A stretch of 64,000 bases of DNA from Eulemur rufifrons (Eukaryota; Chordata; Mammalia; Primates; Lemuridae): positions 53,594,501 through 53,658,500 of the forward strand of contig NC_090989.1 in the NCBI RefSeq assembly GCF_041146395.1, in the 5' to 3' direction. The position numbers were made by a program, and so were the translations under genes. The notes beneath the pieces are model-generated. The model did no database searches. It worked only from the letters and a program-made list of their open reading frames with translations, and had not been told where the DNA came from. Of this stretch, positions 24,920 to 37,044 are shown piece by piece. Within the stretch, counting starts at the first letter, position 1, and every line of letters begins with the position of its first letter.

Positions 24920-25063
24920 CTTAAATTGGACATCAGTTTTCTTACTGTTTCCTTGACAGACGTGCTTTGAAAAGACGTCAGCGAAGAAGCAACTTTACAA
25001 CTGCCACTCACACCAACTCTGTCTTTGTGTTCAGAACTTAGATTTACAACTTCCATTGGCACA
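24920..25063 (-). CDS. MORC1: MORC1 coding exon (Ser-rich, VKETVRKL)
   Basis: This 144-base exon completes a split Ser codon and encodes VPMEVVNLSSEH through SCKVASS to VKETVRKLMSNL, leaving phase 2. Human has VPMEDVNLSSGH, SCKVASS and VKETVRKLKSKL. The acceptor is TATAAACCAG/T and the donor TTTAAG/GTAAAG. Remembered human protein has three extra residues (LLN) just before VPME, so this species appears to use an acceptor nine bases further in, or lacks those codons. The segment is Ser/Thr-rich and probably disordered. Confidence 0.93.
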
Positions 25064-25544
25064 CTGGTTTATAATTTCAAAGTAGGAATGATATTAGATA
25101 TTAATAATTTCAGGAGCATTAATATACAAGTGAAATTTTAATATATAACAAATGAAAGCAAGAACATATATGTAATGCTGAAAACTGCCTCCTCTGTAGT
25201 TATATAAAATCAATTCTTAATTAGAAAAATTTTTATTTATTCTTGTCATACATTGTTCAAGGTTTTTGGGTAGCCACAATAGAACTGGTGATAATTTATT
25301 CTTTAACCACGGGATTTTTAAAATAAGCTTCATGATACAAAGCAAAAACCTATAATAGATCCACCAAAATTAAGAAGTAACAAATTAAAACTTACTACCT
25401 GAGAAAATCACTTAACCATTAGCCTGAGAGAAATGCACAGAAATAAAAAAGGAATAAAGTCAATTAGGAGACATATTTAGTTGTGATCTGGAGAAACAAG
25501 AGTGTTCCAAGTAAAGTGCAGTGATCCTGGGGTAGAAAGAGTAA

Positions 25545-25955
25545 GGACTAGTCCAAGAAGAATGAGAAAGTCAGAGCGGCTGGGCTGGAGTGAGCAGGAA
25601 GCCGGGGGGCAGAGTTGAGGGCAGAGAGGCCAGCGCTGGTATCACGAGGCATTGTGGACATGGGAGGGAACAGGAATTTCTCCACGCAGAGGGGGCACCA
25701 CCACTGGAGGGTTTCAGGCATGGGAGCAAGAGGACCTGACACAAGTTTTAAAAGAATACCTGGCTGCAGCACAGAGAATAACTCACAGCGAGGATGTGTA
25801 AAATAGTGTAATATGTTAGTGAGACTAAAGCTTCCAGTATTGTAGGAACAAAAAAGTGTAAGAGGGCTGGGGGCAGTACAACATGAGAGATGAAGCTGGG
25901 TAGGCAGGTAGGGTCAGATCACGTAGGGTTTTGTTTGTCAAGTAATACGGGTATT
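25545..25955 (+). repeat. old mammalian interspersed repeat, family not named
   Basis: 'ggctgggctggagtgagc', 'cactggagggtttcaggc', 'cctgacacaagttttaaaag', 'gtcagatcacgtagggtttt'. Segments are partly out of the order seen at 35.1 kb, suggesting rearrangement or two copies. Confidence 0.55.
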
Positions 25956-26339
25956 TTTGTAATCCTTTCATGCAGACATCCATAAATTAAAATCACACCT
26001 TTAGAGAGTTTTATATGTTTATGCTCTGAGAGCCTTTCAAAAATTGGATAATAGTTTATATCAAATGAAATGTGCTGCTACTGTCAACAGTTCTTTGGCA
26101 TTAATTATACTGTCTAAGATCAGCTTTTTTTAAGATTAAGAACATTATATAAACTAATGCTTAATTGTCTATTAAAGAATACTTAACACAATGTCTGAAT
26201 GCTTATTAGTTATGGCCTCCTTTATGCTGAAATTGTATTAAGGAAGTCTTTTTTGTTTTTTTTAACTATCTTAGCAATGCTGGAAATTAATGCTGGTATT
26301 GGGGGTGAAGGGTAATATGCACTACACCAGAGCACAGGA

Positions 26340-26485
26340 GATTCCTCTCTGAACCTCTTGTTTCCTCTTCTGCCAAATAATAGTAAAGCCTACCTCACAG
26401 CGTTGTGCTGAGGATGAAAAGAGATATACAAAGAATTTAGCTCAGTGTTTAGCATTAATAAGTGCTCAGTAAACAATACCTAATT
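26340..26485 (+). repeat. MIR 3' part
   Basis: 'tacctcacagcgttgtgctg', 'gctcagtgtttagcattaat' and 'aagtgctcagtaaac' match the MIR tail. Confidence 0.82.
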
Positions 26486-26739
26486 ATTATTACCATGATC
26501 ATCTTTGTCAACACTACCATTAGTAATGTGTTTGATAAGGTTCTCCATTCGGATTGTTTTAGTTGGACTGTAGTTCTAACATTCATGTTAATCAACGGTG
26601 ATTGAAAACACATACACAGACACAAATATGTTTAGTTTTTGGATGAATCTTACATTTTAACTTGAATTTTAATAAATAATTCTAGGTTAAAGCATTGCCC
26701 ACAGGAAGGCCTAGCAACAGCACTGGGGGAAAATCACAT

Positions 26740-27080
26740 CATTTATTCAATCAACAAATGTTACTGAGTGCCAACCAAGTGCCACTTTGGGTATTAGGGA
26801 TACAGAGGTAAGCAAAGCAGTCCCTGTTCTCACAGAGTGAGTTATCTTCTAGTGCAAAATAGAGAAAATAAGCAAGCTAAAATGGAAAATGGCAAAAGAA
26901 ATAGATGAGTAAATAAGATACCTTAAAATAGTAATAAGCGCTTTGGAAAAAACTGAAACAGGATGGTAAGAGTGTGAGTTATCAGAAGTGGGGTGGGCTG
27001 TTGTAGATAGAGTCATCAGGGAAGACCTCTCAGAGGCTTAGAGTTATGAAGAAGACAAGACATGGCCCCTGTCCTTAAGG
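26740..27080 (+). repeat. old mammalian interspersed repeat, family not named
   Basis: 'tcaatcaacaaatgttac', 'gagtgccaaccaagtgcc', 'agtccctgttctcacagag' and 'gggaagacctctcagagg' give the start of the unnamed family. Confidence 0.7.
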
Positions 27081-27504
27081 ATCTGGTATGCAGTGGGAAG
27101 ACATTTTCAAATACACAACTCCACTTGACTTGACTCTGAATTGTTGCTCACCACTGTGTGTCAGAACATAGTATTTAATAAATACTTATTAAAGTTAAAC
27201 AAATTACAACACAATCTGATCACTGCAACAGTGGCTCTGTGAAACCTGAGTTCACCTGGGAGATTCAGGAAGACCCCAAAGAAGGGAATACTTAAACTGA
27301 GACTAGAACAAAAGGGTAATGGAGATTATGATACAAGTTGCAGAGGGCATTCGAGTAAAGGAAGTAGCATAGACAAAGAGAAGGAAGGATGTGATAAAAC
27401 AGAACTATCAGTAACTTAGAACCTCTGGGAAGCAAAGCAGAGGATAAAAGAAGAGGCCGAAATGAAGAGGATTTGTGCCATTGTAAGGAGTTTGTAACTA
27501 ACCT

Positions 27505-28060
27505 TACAACACTATATGCTGTTGGTGGGAATGTAAATTAGTACAACCAACTATAGAAAACGGTATGGAGATTTCTCAAAGAACTAAAAATAGAACTATC
27601 CTTTGATCCAGCAATCAAAATACTGGGTATCTGCCAAAAGGAAAATAAATCATTATATCAGAAAGATACCTGAACTCATATGTTTATCACAGCACTACTC
27701 ATAATAGCCAAAATATGAATTCAATCTAAGTATCCATCAACAGATGAGTAGATAAAGAAAATATAGTATATTTTCTTTATCTTTTACCATAGAATATTAC
27801 TCAGCCATAAAAAAGAATGAAATTGTGCCTTTGCAGAAACATAGATGGAACTAGAGGCTATTATCTCAAGTGAAATAACTCAGAAAGTCAAATACTGCAT
27901 GTCCTCACCCTTAAGTGGGAGCTAAACAATGTGCACACATGGACACAGAGTGAAGAAACAGACACTGAAGACTAGAAAGGGTGGGAAAGTGGGAGGGTGA
28001 GGGATGAGAAATTACCTAATGGGTACTACGTACACTAATCAGGCAAGAGTTAGACAAACA
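27505..28060 (+). repeat. L1 3' fragment with internal hairpin
   Basis: Sense L1: 'ctgttggtgggaatgtaaa', 'ttgatccagcaatcaaaata', 'cagcactactcataatagcc', 'aagtgggagctaaacaatg' and 'cctaatgggtactacgtac'. A 31-bp inverted repeat interrupts it at 27751-27781. Confidence 0.9.
27751..27781. repeat. perfect inverted repeat, 15-bp arms, 1-base loop
   Basis: GATAAAGAAAATATA, then G, then its exact reverse complement. Other L1 copies read GATAAAGAAAATGTGGTA here, so the second arm is an extra inverted copy. Confidence 0.95.
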
Positions 28061-28625
28061 GCATGGGATTTGGATTCAGAGAAACTGAGTCTGAATGTCT
28101 GGAAAGCAGCTTAGATAGGGTGTAGATAAGGATAAGGGTTTAATTCCCTGAAAACATTTTCTTAATTCTATTGGATATCTGAAATATTCAACTGATTTTA
28201 CTTTAAAAGAGACAAAATTCTCATGTCAAGAAAATTCTAACATACAATGATTATAATTACATGTGTGCATGACAATAAGATAATGAGCTACACAGAAAAA
28301 AAATCAGTTCATGATTTCATAATCATACCTTATACATGTGTGACATTTTCAGTTCTCGGACTACATTACAATAATTTGAATTGGTTACTTGCTGTGGGTA
28401 GGAAGTTAAGCCTGGTTCATTTGTTTATTCCCAAATCCTCACAAAAGAAAAGGCTTAGGGGAAAGATGTATTTCTATTCTTTCTTGTCTGTGTTGTAAAA
28501 TTTCATTCTATTCTTGATTGCCTTTGTTGCTATTATTTCTTTCCTCTTGTATCTAAACATTGATAATTACTTTTCAACAGTATAATTACGCTCACTTGGA
28601 ATTTGTATAATTGTAGTACACTCAC

Positions 28626-28692
28626 CTTTTCCAGTTAGGCAATGAAGAGTTTCTTTTTATTGCTGGAGCATCAATGCACAGCTCCTGTTTTT
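28626..28692 (-). CDS. MORC1: MORC1 coding exon (APAIKRNSSLPNW)
   Basis: This 67-base exon enters in phase 1 and leaves in phase 2. It reads KQELCIDAPAIKRNSSLPNW then Lys and two bases; human has KQELCNDVLAMKRSSSLPSWK. The acceptor is GCTTTTTAAAG/AA and the donor AAAAG/GTGAGT. A second AG eight bases into the exon (AAAAACAG) could start a shorter form in phase 0, but the previous exon ends in phase 1, so the upstream acceptor fits. Confidence 0.92.
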
Positions 28693-30801
28693 CTTTAAAA
28701 AGCAGACAAAATAATCACATTTTGGTGATGACACAATAAACTTAACCAAAAGAAATGTTAGTAATTTATTAACTATCTATAGATAATTTGGATTTATATT
28801 CAAACTGCCATTTATAAAACTGTACCGATTTTAAGGCAATTTATAATATGTTCTAAAGGTAATTTATACTAATCTTTTACTATAATAAAGTGTATATACT
28901 ATATATAATAATCTAAGAGCCTTCATAACTTTTTTTGGTAGTTTCTTAATTGATATTTATTACCATCAATAATGGATGACTGATCAGGGCAGTTCAGATT
29001 CCCTATTTTCACCAGCCTCCAGCATCCCACTCTCTCCCAGGTTCAAAGATACTTTGACAGATCACAGTGAAAAATGTGTCTCCAGTACAGAGTTGAACTT
29101 TAAAGCAGGAAGCGACCTAGGGCCATCAAGTCTGTCTTCTCACTGTGGGAACCTAAGAATTATAGGTTCAGAGAAGGTGATGATTTGTTTCCAGTCCACG
29201 GCAAAGCAGAAATCCTATGATCCTCTTGGATTGGTTTTGGGGTGTTTGGGGGACAGTATAAGCAATGAGTCAACGTGTCCTCCTTCCACCTATCACTAGA
29301 ATTCTCTGTTATAACTGCCCAGATATCTTGTTTTACTAAGTAAACCTTGCCAACAAGATTAGGGCTAGTGAAGGTCAAGTAGAACTGGACAGCAACAAGG
29401 GAAGTTTGAGATGGTGGGTAAATGGCTGAGGAGCTACCTGACTCTTTTAAGGAAAATATAAAAAAGAATAACCAGACAGAGGTTTTCCAACCACGCTATT
29501 GGCACCACTGGTTTTACTCACTGACTTGTATGCAAAGTGAAAATTTTTAACCCAACAGCCAACTAATGCATAATTACAGTCATTTGAAAATATTTCACAA
29601 TTTGTTCCTGCCAAACCCAGGATTAAGCATTTGAAATTAAATAATAATTTTAGGATCAAAATTATATTAGCAATTTTTCTACAATTTGGAAATCCAACAG
29701 GACAACACTACAATTTGGAAATCCACAGTAACAGTTTGAAATGTCTACAAAAGATTGGCTTTAAAATTAAGAGACCCTTACAAAAGAAATCCTAGTTGTA
29801 CAATTGCAAATTACTGTAATTAAGATGAAAAAGAAAGAGTGTGATTTCTTAGGAACCTCACTAATGGGTTCAAACATAAAATTGTGAATGAATAGTTGAT
29901 TGGGTTACTTAAGCAAGGAAGTATGTGGGATGGAAGAGCTTACCACCAAAACTGAACACAAAATAATGGCATGGATTGATACAAAAAAGGATCAAAATGG
30001 GTGAAACCAAATTTGCCAACACTTGCTAAGGAAACTAAAGCGTGCTCTAAAACATATGTCAGAATGAGACAATGACAATAAAAATAATAAATGTGCTGCT
30101 TGGGCCCAGTGGTATACTATTAAAATAAAAGACAGAATAGCATAATACTAATATTATAATACATAATAAAAGAATTACAGTAATAATGAATGAACAGTAA
30201 GAAACTAAAATACTTTTGAGTCCAGTTTTTTTTCCAGCTTCTCTACCTAGGAAATTATTATCGGATTGACTGTTATAAAAATGGCAACTTAAGGCTTTAA
30301 ATAGTTCAAGTCTTTTACTTGAGCTACATTACATCCCATGGACATGAAGGAACTAATAAATGTGTTTGTTGAACCACGCTTAGGGATCTCAGAGGAACCA
30401 AGAAAAGCAGGAAAGGTACTTAAAGACTGAAAATAGGGACTGTCAATATAATTTTCAAAACAGATTCTGAAAATTATAGAATTGATATCAATCCTCAGCA
30501 AAATCCTAAATAGAATTCAAGGCAGAGAGTGGCATAAATCTGTGGAAATTTCAGGCAATGTGGCAGGGTTGAGGGTACTCTTCTCAGCCACGAGGCATCT
30601 CTGCCCTGGCAAACACATGAGATGGCAGCTCACCCTCTCTTCACCCCTACTCCCACTTCTGGAACAACAAATTCAATTTTTTAAAATCCAAATTGCTGAT
30701 GAAGTTCTGATCTGTATCTCAGGCTGTCAAATAAGCCATATTGAAAATACCGCAAATATTATAGGTAACATATACATATATATAAACTAAATTTTTTGTA
30801 C
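28693..30801 (-). other. MORC1 intron
   Basis: Mostly unique AT-rich sequence. It includes a duplicated 18-mer near 29.7 kb and a weak old-repeat trace at about 29090-29250. No exon candidates fit the flanking phase. Confidence 0.55.
29679..29725. repeat. 18-bp direct repeat
   Basis: CTACAATTTGGAAATCCA occurs at 29679-29696 and 29708-29725, a 29-base period. Confidence 0.95.
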
Positions 30802-30871
30802 CTTTGCTTATAAGAGGAATTTCCTTTTTTTCTTGTTTCAATGAAATATCAGTGTTGCTTTGATTTAAAAC
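30802..30871 (-). CDS. MORC1: MORC1 coding exon (Lys/Glu-rich)
   Basis: This 70-base exon encodes VLNQSNTDISLKQEKKEIP followed by LISK, then one base of a split codon. Human has VSDKSNTDVSLKQEKKEIPLLN. The acceptor is GTTTTTCAG/GTT and the donor AAAG/GTACAA, leaving phase 1. The split codon GAA (Glu) is completed by the 28692-28626 exon, restoring EKQEL as in human. It lies next to a long L1-bearing intron on its 5' side. Confidence 0.92.
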
Positions 30872-31018
30872 CTGAAAAACAAACTCTTTATTTAAAACTG
30901 CACAAAAGCATAGGACATATTATGAGATTAAGAAAAGACCTTGAAGAGCAGTACCCGTGTCGGAGAAAAGAGATCAAAACATTATCAGCAGTAAAGTTAT
31001 GTTTATGTGCATGTTATT

Positions 31019-31453
31019 TTTATTTTAATTTTTTTTATTTCAGCATATTACAGGGGTACAAATGTTTAGGTTATGTATATTGCCCTTGCCCCACGTGAGT
31101 CAGAGTTTCAAGTGTGTCCATCCACCAGACGGTGCGCACCACATCCATTATGTGTGAATATACCTATCCCCCCCACCCCCCCATCTGCCCAATATATGTG
31201 CACTTAAGTGTTGATAAGTTAATACCAATTTGATGGGGAGTACACGTGGTGCTTTTTTTTTCCATTCTTGGGTTACTTCACTTAGTAGGATGGGTTCCCA
31301 CTCTATCCAAGATAATACAAGAGGTGCCGTATCATCATTGTTTTTTGCGGCTGAGGAGAACTCTATGGTATACATATACTACATTTTATTAATCCACTCA
31401 TGTATAGATGGACACTTGGGTTGTTTCCACATCTTTGCAATTGTGAACTGTGC
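31019..31453 (-). repeat. strepsirrhine-type L1, short, with target duplication
   Basis: Antisense L1 3' UTR and 3' end ('catattacaggggtacaaat', 'ccaatttgatggggag', 'ggttgtttccacatctttgc'), 5' truncated. It is flanked by TGTGCATGTTATT at 31006-31018 and 31454-31466, an exact 13-bp target-site duplication. Confidence 0.95.
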
Positions 31454-31978
31454 TGTGCATGTTATTAAGGGAGAGAACAGTCATGTTGTAGAAAATGGTA
31501 CTGGTATACATCTCAAAGATGACTGCACTATCAGTTGTGTCTACTCCTATCATTTCTTTAAAAAGATTTTTACATTTCTACTGATATTTGTACAGATATT
31601 TTTAAAACCAGTATTTACATGGATGTAACAAGATCTCCAACAAATGAGTCAAGTATGTGATTCATCAAGAACAACCATGGAACCTCTGTTGTTTTGAGGA
31701 AGCTTAGTGCACCCCTGGTTTCTGGAAAGCAGACACAGAGTAGGAGCTCAACATCAGCGCAATGAAAACTTGGGGGAGGTGGGGATGGGGATGGGGAGCC
31801 GAGCTGGAATGTTGGGAGATGGGACATCTCATTTTCTGACAGAATCCCAGAGAAGCTGCCTGAAAGTAATGTGTTGAATGCAGAAGCCAGGAGGGCTGGT
31901 GGCACCTGGAGTGATGAGATGCGCATGTGTGATATGGGGAGTGGTGAGGAGAGGGTGGGGATAAGTAGAGGGAGAGAC

Positions 31979-31994
31979 GGGGGGGGGGGGGGGG
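31979..31994 (+). repeat. run of 16 G
   Basis: Sixteen consecutive G within a purine-rich stretch (31900-31995); capable of forming a G-quadruplex. Confidence 0.9.
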
Positions 31995-33100
31995 AGTGTG
32001 CCATTCATAAACCACGTCTGCCATCCCTTTGGGGAACCAGTGAGATCCATTTACAAGGCTCACATTCAACAGACTTGGGAAGATACTTCTTTAGATGAGA
32101 CAGAGAAAGAGAAAAAGGGAGAGAGAGAATGTGTGTTTATGCCTTTCAGGGAAAGATACGCAGAATGCTCCCTTTATATATTTTGTAAATCTGTGAGAAG
32201 ATGGAGGCACAGGCAGTTAAAAAAATTAAAAAAAAAAAAAGAATAAAGAAAGAAAATAGGGAAGGCATAAGCTCCAGTCTACTCCTTGATCTGAAGCCCC
32301 CTAAACACATACTGAGACACAATGGTGTCCCCCTGTCTCTGTTACCTGGCATCAGGCGTGGACCTTTCAGTTTTTTGAAGCACACTCATTGTATATGTAT
32401 CCTTCACCTTTCATGCCCCCTCTAACCTGCTAAACAAACGTGGCGCAGAGAGGATGTCATCCCTCTTTTTTCCCCCCTCCCAGGAAACAAAGGAGCATTT
32501 TCACACAGCATTCTGGAAACTGGCCTGTGAGGAAGGAGGTTAAATGGGCATGCATGTAGCCTAGCAACGAAATAACTGTGTAGCTGTCCATCATTGCCAT
32601 TTTCTATTTCACCCAAATCAAGAGAAAGAAAAGCTTTGTGCATAGGGAAGAATAAATAAAACTGCTTCTAAGCTACTTTTGTCCATTTCAAAATATTTTT
32701 AGACTTACACTGTAAACAAGTGCATGCTCCAGGAAGTAATCAAAATGCATACATATGTTTTAAAGATTTTGCAAAAATCTTGAAAGTGACTTTAAAATGT
32801 ATGTTTTTATCTCATTTATTTTTGATGTGACATAAAATTTAAAGTTTTCTTCTGATATGCTGATATATGAGAAATATCTACATGATATTAAGTGTCTTTG
32901 ACTTTGGCCTAAATATTTTTTTGAGCAGTTTATGAGCAGCATAGATGATTTTGAGCAATAATTAAGAGCAACCACAAGATAAGCCTATGAGAGGAACTAT
33001 CTATTGCCTTTAGTTATAACCACTTTACTTTGTTATAATCTATGATGATTATACTTAAGATATGTTAATTTTCTTTGGTAACTTTTCCTTATGATGAAAT

Positions 33101-33122
33101 CATCATACAATCTTGTATGATG
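33101..33122. repeat. small inverted repeat inside a direct repeat
   Basis: CATCATACA, loop ATCT, TGTATGATG. The flanking TATGATGAAATCA also occurs twice (33090-33102, 33117-33129). Confidence 0.85.
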
Positions 33123-34199
33123 AAATCAGACAAGATTAAAGTATCTAAGATTAACAAAAATGACAGTACTCCCAGAAGAGAACTTTTGTTGTTAATGTTG
33201 TTTACACAGTCTCATGAAATTAATTATTTTTGTATTCTATTGTTTAGTTCTCTGTTTTGAGCTCTGCCTTGTTAGGGCTGTTTCCATTAAAATCAGATAT
33301 ACCCCCTTACCCCAAAAATATTACTTGTACAAAGCTTTACCATCTCTATTACAGGAAAGATTTCTTTTCTTTTCCTTTCCTGTATTTTCTTTATTCTTTA
33401 GATTGAAAGCATCGAAATGTTTAAAAGATTTCTAGATAAAAAATTCACAGCCTATAATACTTTTAAATAACATTGTATAAATATATGATTTTATAGGATG
33501 CTACCTTCTATGAAAATGTAGTGGTAGCTTTGAGGTTATGATTTTTTTCAAGCTGAGATGAGAAGACATACAGTTGTCTTTCTGATGACATTGCTTGTGC
33601 ATTTTGATCTTAGTTATGCAGATCTTTCACATACATTAATTCATTTCATTATAGATATTTTCTTCAGTCACTTAGGCTTAACTGTGCCTCATACTCTGCA
33701 GTTTGGGGATAACTCTTTCCTAAGATTTTAACCTAAATCACGATACAAATAACACCTCCTACACAGTAAATGAGATTATAGTTAAGTCTCAACATGGGGT
33801 TTAAGACACCTTAATTAAAGTCATGTTAACAATGAGCAGGGTGTGATTTATCCATTCTCCAAGGGATGCAATGGATCAGCATAACACCACAAGCTCAATT
33901 TTGTAAAGTCTCTACTTAAGATGACAAATAAATCATAAACAAGTTAGAAAGAGGAAAAACAGAACACACCACGGGCAGCTGTGTAACACCTGTCTAATTT
34001 AATTGCCATTAAGGAAGCTTCAGAACTGGGTGATGTCACTTTATCTCGTTTCTTTTCTTCTATTTCTTCACCCTCCACGCCTACTTCAAGCACTTACTAT
34101 TTTCAAGGACCCATCAAGGCTACCAGACCAGTAAATGCCTTTCTGCCAAGTTCAAGGATGCTTTCTGTCTGTACTCTTCCACCCTTTACAGTATTTTCC

Positions 34200-34400
34200 A
34201 GGCCCTCCCTTTAGTCATTAAGTTATTCGATAACACTGAGCTCCCAGTGTGTGTCCGAGAATGTGATGGTGAAGAGTCCAAAGTCTTGCCTTTGTGGAGC
34301 TTATTTTCTACTGAGGGAGAAAGATATTAAATAAATTACAAGGCAAATATGGAATATAATATCAGAGGAGGGAAGTTCTGTGAGGAAAAATAATACGGTA
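34200..34400 (+). repeat. old mammalian interspersed repeat, family not named
   Basis: 'actgagctcccagtgtgtg', 'gtcttgcctttgtggagctt' and 'attttctactgagggaga' give the family's early part. It probably continues at 35080 after an L2. Confidence 0.65.
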
Positions 34401-34419
34401 AGACAGGGCAACGTAAGTG

Positions 34420-34880
34420 GCTGCATAATCTGAGCCCGCTGTCTCTGCTGTCACCTCACGTCCTTCACTTCTCCGCTCTAGACACTCTTCCACTGACATG
34501 CCAGGCACACTCCTCTGTCCGGATTGGGCTTGTTGTTTGCTACGGATTTGTGTGTGCCCCCAGCTTTTCCCTAGCCTTTCCTCCAGCACCCCCTCAGCAG
34601 GGCCATCCTTGCCACTCTACCTAACGCTGTAACTCACCTGCACCACATCCAACACAGACACCTCCTATCCCCTCCCCTTGCTTTGTTTTTCTCCTCAGCA
34701 CTTACCACTATCTACCATGCAACATGTTACTTACTGTGTCTTGTCTATGGTCTTATCCCCCCACTAGCATGGAAGCAGCATAAGGGCAGGGAGGACTGCC
34801 TGTTTTTTTTTTTTTCTCCTGCTGGGTCCCCGGTGTCTAGGATGGTAACTGATATTCAGTATACTTACACAATAAAAGAA
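34420..34880 (+). repeat. L2 3' region
   Basis: 'tcctcagcacttaccactat', 'ccccactagcatggaagc', 'gggcagggaggactgcctg' and 'ggtgtctaggatggtaactg' in L2 order. Confidence 0.85.
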
Positions 34881-35079
34881 TGTAAAAAATCAAGTCATAA
34901 AAATACATGTGCTGCTGATAGTGGTGATGGGGGTAGTGTGGGTAGTGGAGTCTAGGTAGGAACAACAAAGGAAAGGTTTAGGATTGCATTGCTCTCTTCA
35001 CCTGTGTTATTTTCCTTCACAGAACTTACATGACTGGATACTACACTACATATTTATATATTTTTTTATTTAATATTCC

Positions 35080-35570
35080 TTAGGGTATAGGAGGCCAATG
35101 AAGGTCAGGGTGGCTACAGTGGACTGAGAGAAGAGATGAGTAGTGCAGTTTGAGGCCTCAAAAAACATCAGGTCAGGTCATCTAGGGCCTTGGGGGCCAC
35201 AGCAAGGACACTGGATTTTGTTCTAAGAATGAGGAGAGGCCATTAGAGAGTTTTGAGCAGAAAAATGGCATATTTCCTGTATTTTGGATGGAATACTCAG
35301 ATTTTTAGATGGTAGAGGCTGCGAGAAGTGGTGAGATCATTTACAGAGCTATTGCTGTAGCCCTGGTAAGAGATTTGGTGAGCTGGCCAGGGTGGTAGCT
35401 GTGGAGGAGGTAGACTAGGTTCTATGTTTAAAGGTCAATTCAGCAAGATTGACTAATGGGTTGAGTGCAGGGTGAGAAAAAAGAAGAGAAATCCAAGATG
35501 ATTCCCAGGGTTTGGCCTGAGTAACTGAATGGTTGTGCCATTTATTGAGTTAGGGAAGCATGATGATGTC
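35080..35570 (+). repeat. old mammalian interspersed repeat, family not named
   Basis: 'gtcatctagggccttggggg', 'gagagttttgagcagaaaaa', 'agctattgctgtagccctgg' and 'cagggtttggcctgagtaac': clear later part of the family. Confidence 0.75.
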
Positions 35571-36119
35571 TCTTGGAATTCTTTCCTCTCCTGCTTTCCA
35601 TAGCCTTCTATGTCTCAACTCTCCCTGGGTAATTTATTCTTTTTATGTCTACTCTCAATCCCTCAATGAACCTATTAAAATTTCAGGAGTTAAGCTAACA
35701 CACTTTATACAAACAATGGCTTCATGAACATGATCAACCCTAACTTTTCACCTGTGCTGCAGTTATTTCCAACTGACCTCCTGACACTTACACTCCAATA
35801 ACTTGTTTAAACTTCAAATCCACAGTCCTATCTTTGCCCACTTAGTCAGATTCCCTTGGTTAACTCTGTTTATTTATGATACTATTTTTGTTCCAGGTTT
35901 CCATCTCAGAGCTGCTTTCATTATTTAGTCTTCTATACTCCTTACCAAGTTGTACCATTTTTCCTTCAAAATTTCTTAAGTTTTCCTTGTTTTCTTATGT
36001 TACAATTTACAGGCAGTGTCATCCTACTTGTTTTTGTTTGTCTTTAGTTGCTTTTCTTTTCAGTCTAAGCCATTATTACAATCTGATTAAGTTCTTTAAA
36101 CAAAATCTCCATGATTAGA

Positions 36120-36480
36120 TGATCCTTTTCAAAACCTTCCCACAGGTCCTGCTTGGTTACTATCTTGAGCACAAACCCTTTATCTGGCTTTCAAAGCTCT
36201 TCTCAATGTGATTCTAAGTTATCTTGACATCATTTTAATATTTCTTAACCACAATCCTCTGTTATAATCAAAATGTTCTCTTTAGAATTCCCTAGAAGCA
36301 CCATATATGTGTTTGCTACCACACCTTTGCCCATACAAAGGTTAACCTGGAATGCCCTCTCTCCTCTGTTCCTTTCTTAAATGTTTTATTCATTTTTTAA
36401 GGTAAGTCCTACTCTTTCCAAAATGTCTTTTTTTTTTTTTGTTACTCCAGCACATGTTGATTTCTTTCTTCCTCTCAACA
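36120..36480 (+). repeat. L2 fragment
   Basis: 'aaaccttcccacaggtcct', 'ggctttcaaagctcttct', 'cctggaatgccctctctc' and 'taaggtaagtcctactc' follow L2. Confidence 0.75.
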
Positions 36481-37044
36481 ATGAGTAACAGTAAGTTGCA
36501 TACAGTTTATTATTATTACTATTATTAACAGCCAATCATGTTACGTTTGTGACCCAGATAAGACTGGGATCCTGTAGCAGCCTTGATTCTTGCCGCGACA
36601 CTTGAAAACAAATTTCAAAACTTGGCTCCATCTCCCCAAAACAAATCCAGCTTTACAAAGCATTAATAAATATACAGATTTTTACTGAAGACTGTGTTGG
36701 GAAATGGAGAAAATGATTATAGATAGCAAACAATCAATTTTAAATTACTATTAAAATTTTTTTTAAACAACTTCTACTGCTAGATGCCTCAGCTCTCTCG
36801 GCACACCTTCCTCATTCAGTCTCCCCCATTCTGCAACCCCAGGTTTTTCTGCTTCTGGGATTACTCCTCACCTCCATCCTCCACACAAGGTCACTCGTTA
36901 GGTCTCTTTTTTTTTTTTCCACAAAGCAATTTTACTTTCTCAATTTTCATTCTCTTGCCTCACCCAATACAGGAGGAATTTGCCTTCTTTAGAATTACAG
37001 AAGGTGGCTTTTAAAAAAGACTTTTTGTAACACAAGGAATTATT

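Larger units (their letters stand above)
25064..28625 (-). other. MORC1 intron
   Basis: Filled in part by two pieces of the unnamed old repeat, a MIR and an L1. The stretches 25064-25540, 25960-26340 and 27085-27500 show nothing else. Confidence 0.6.
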
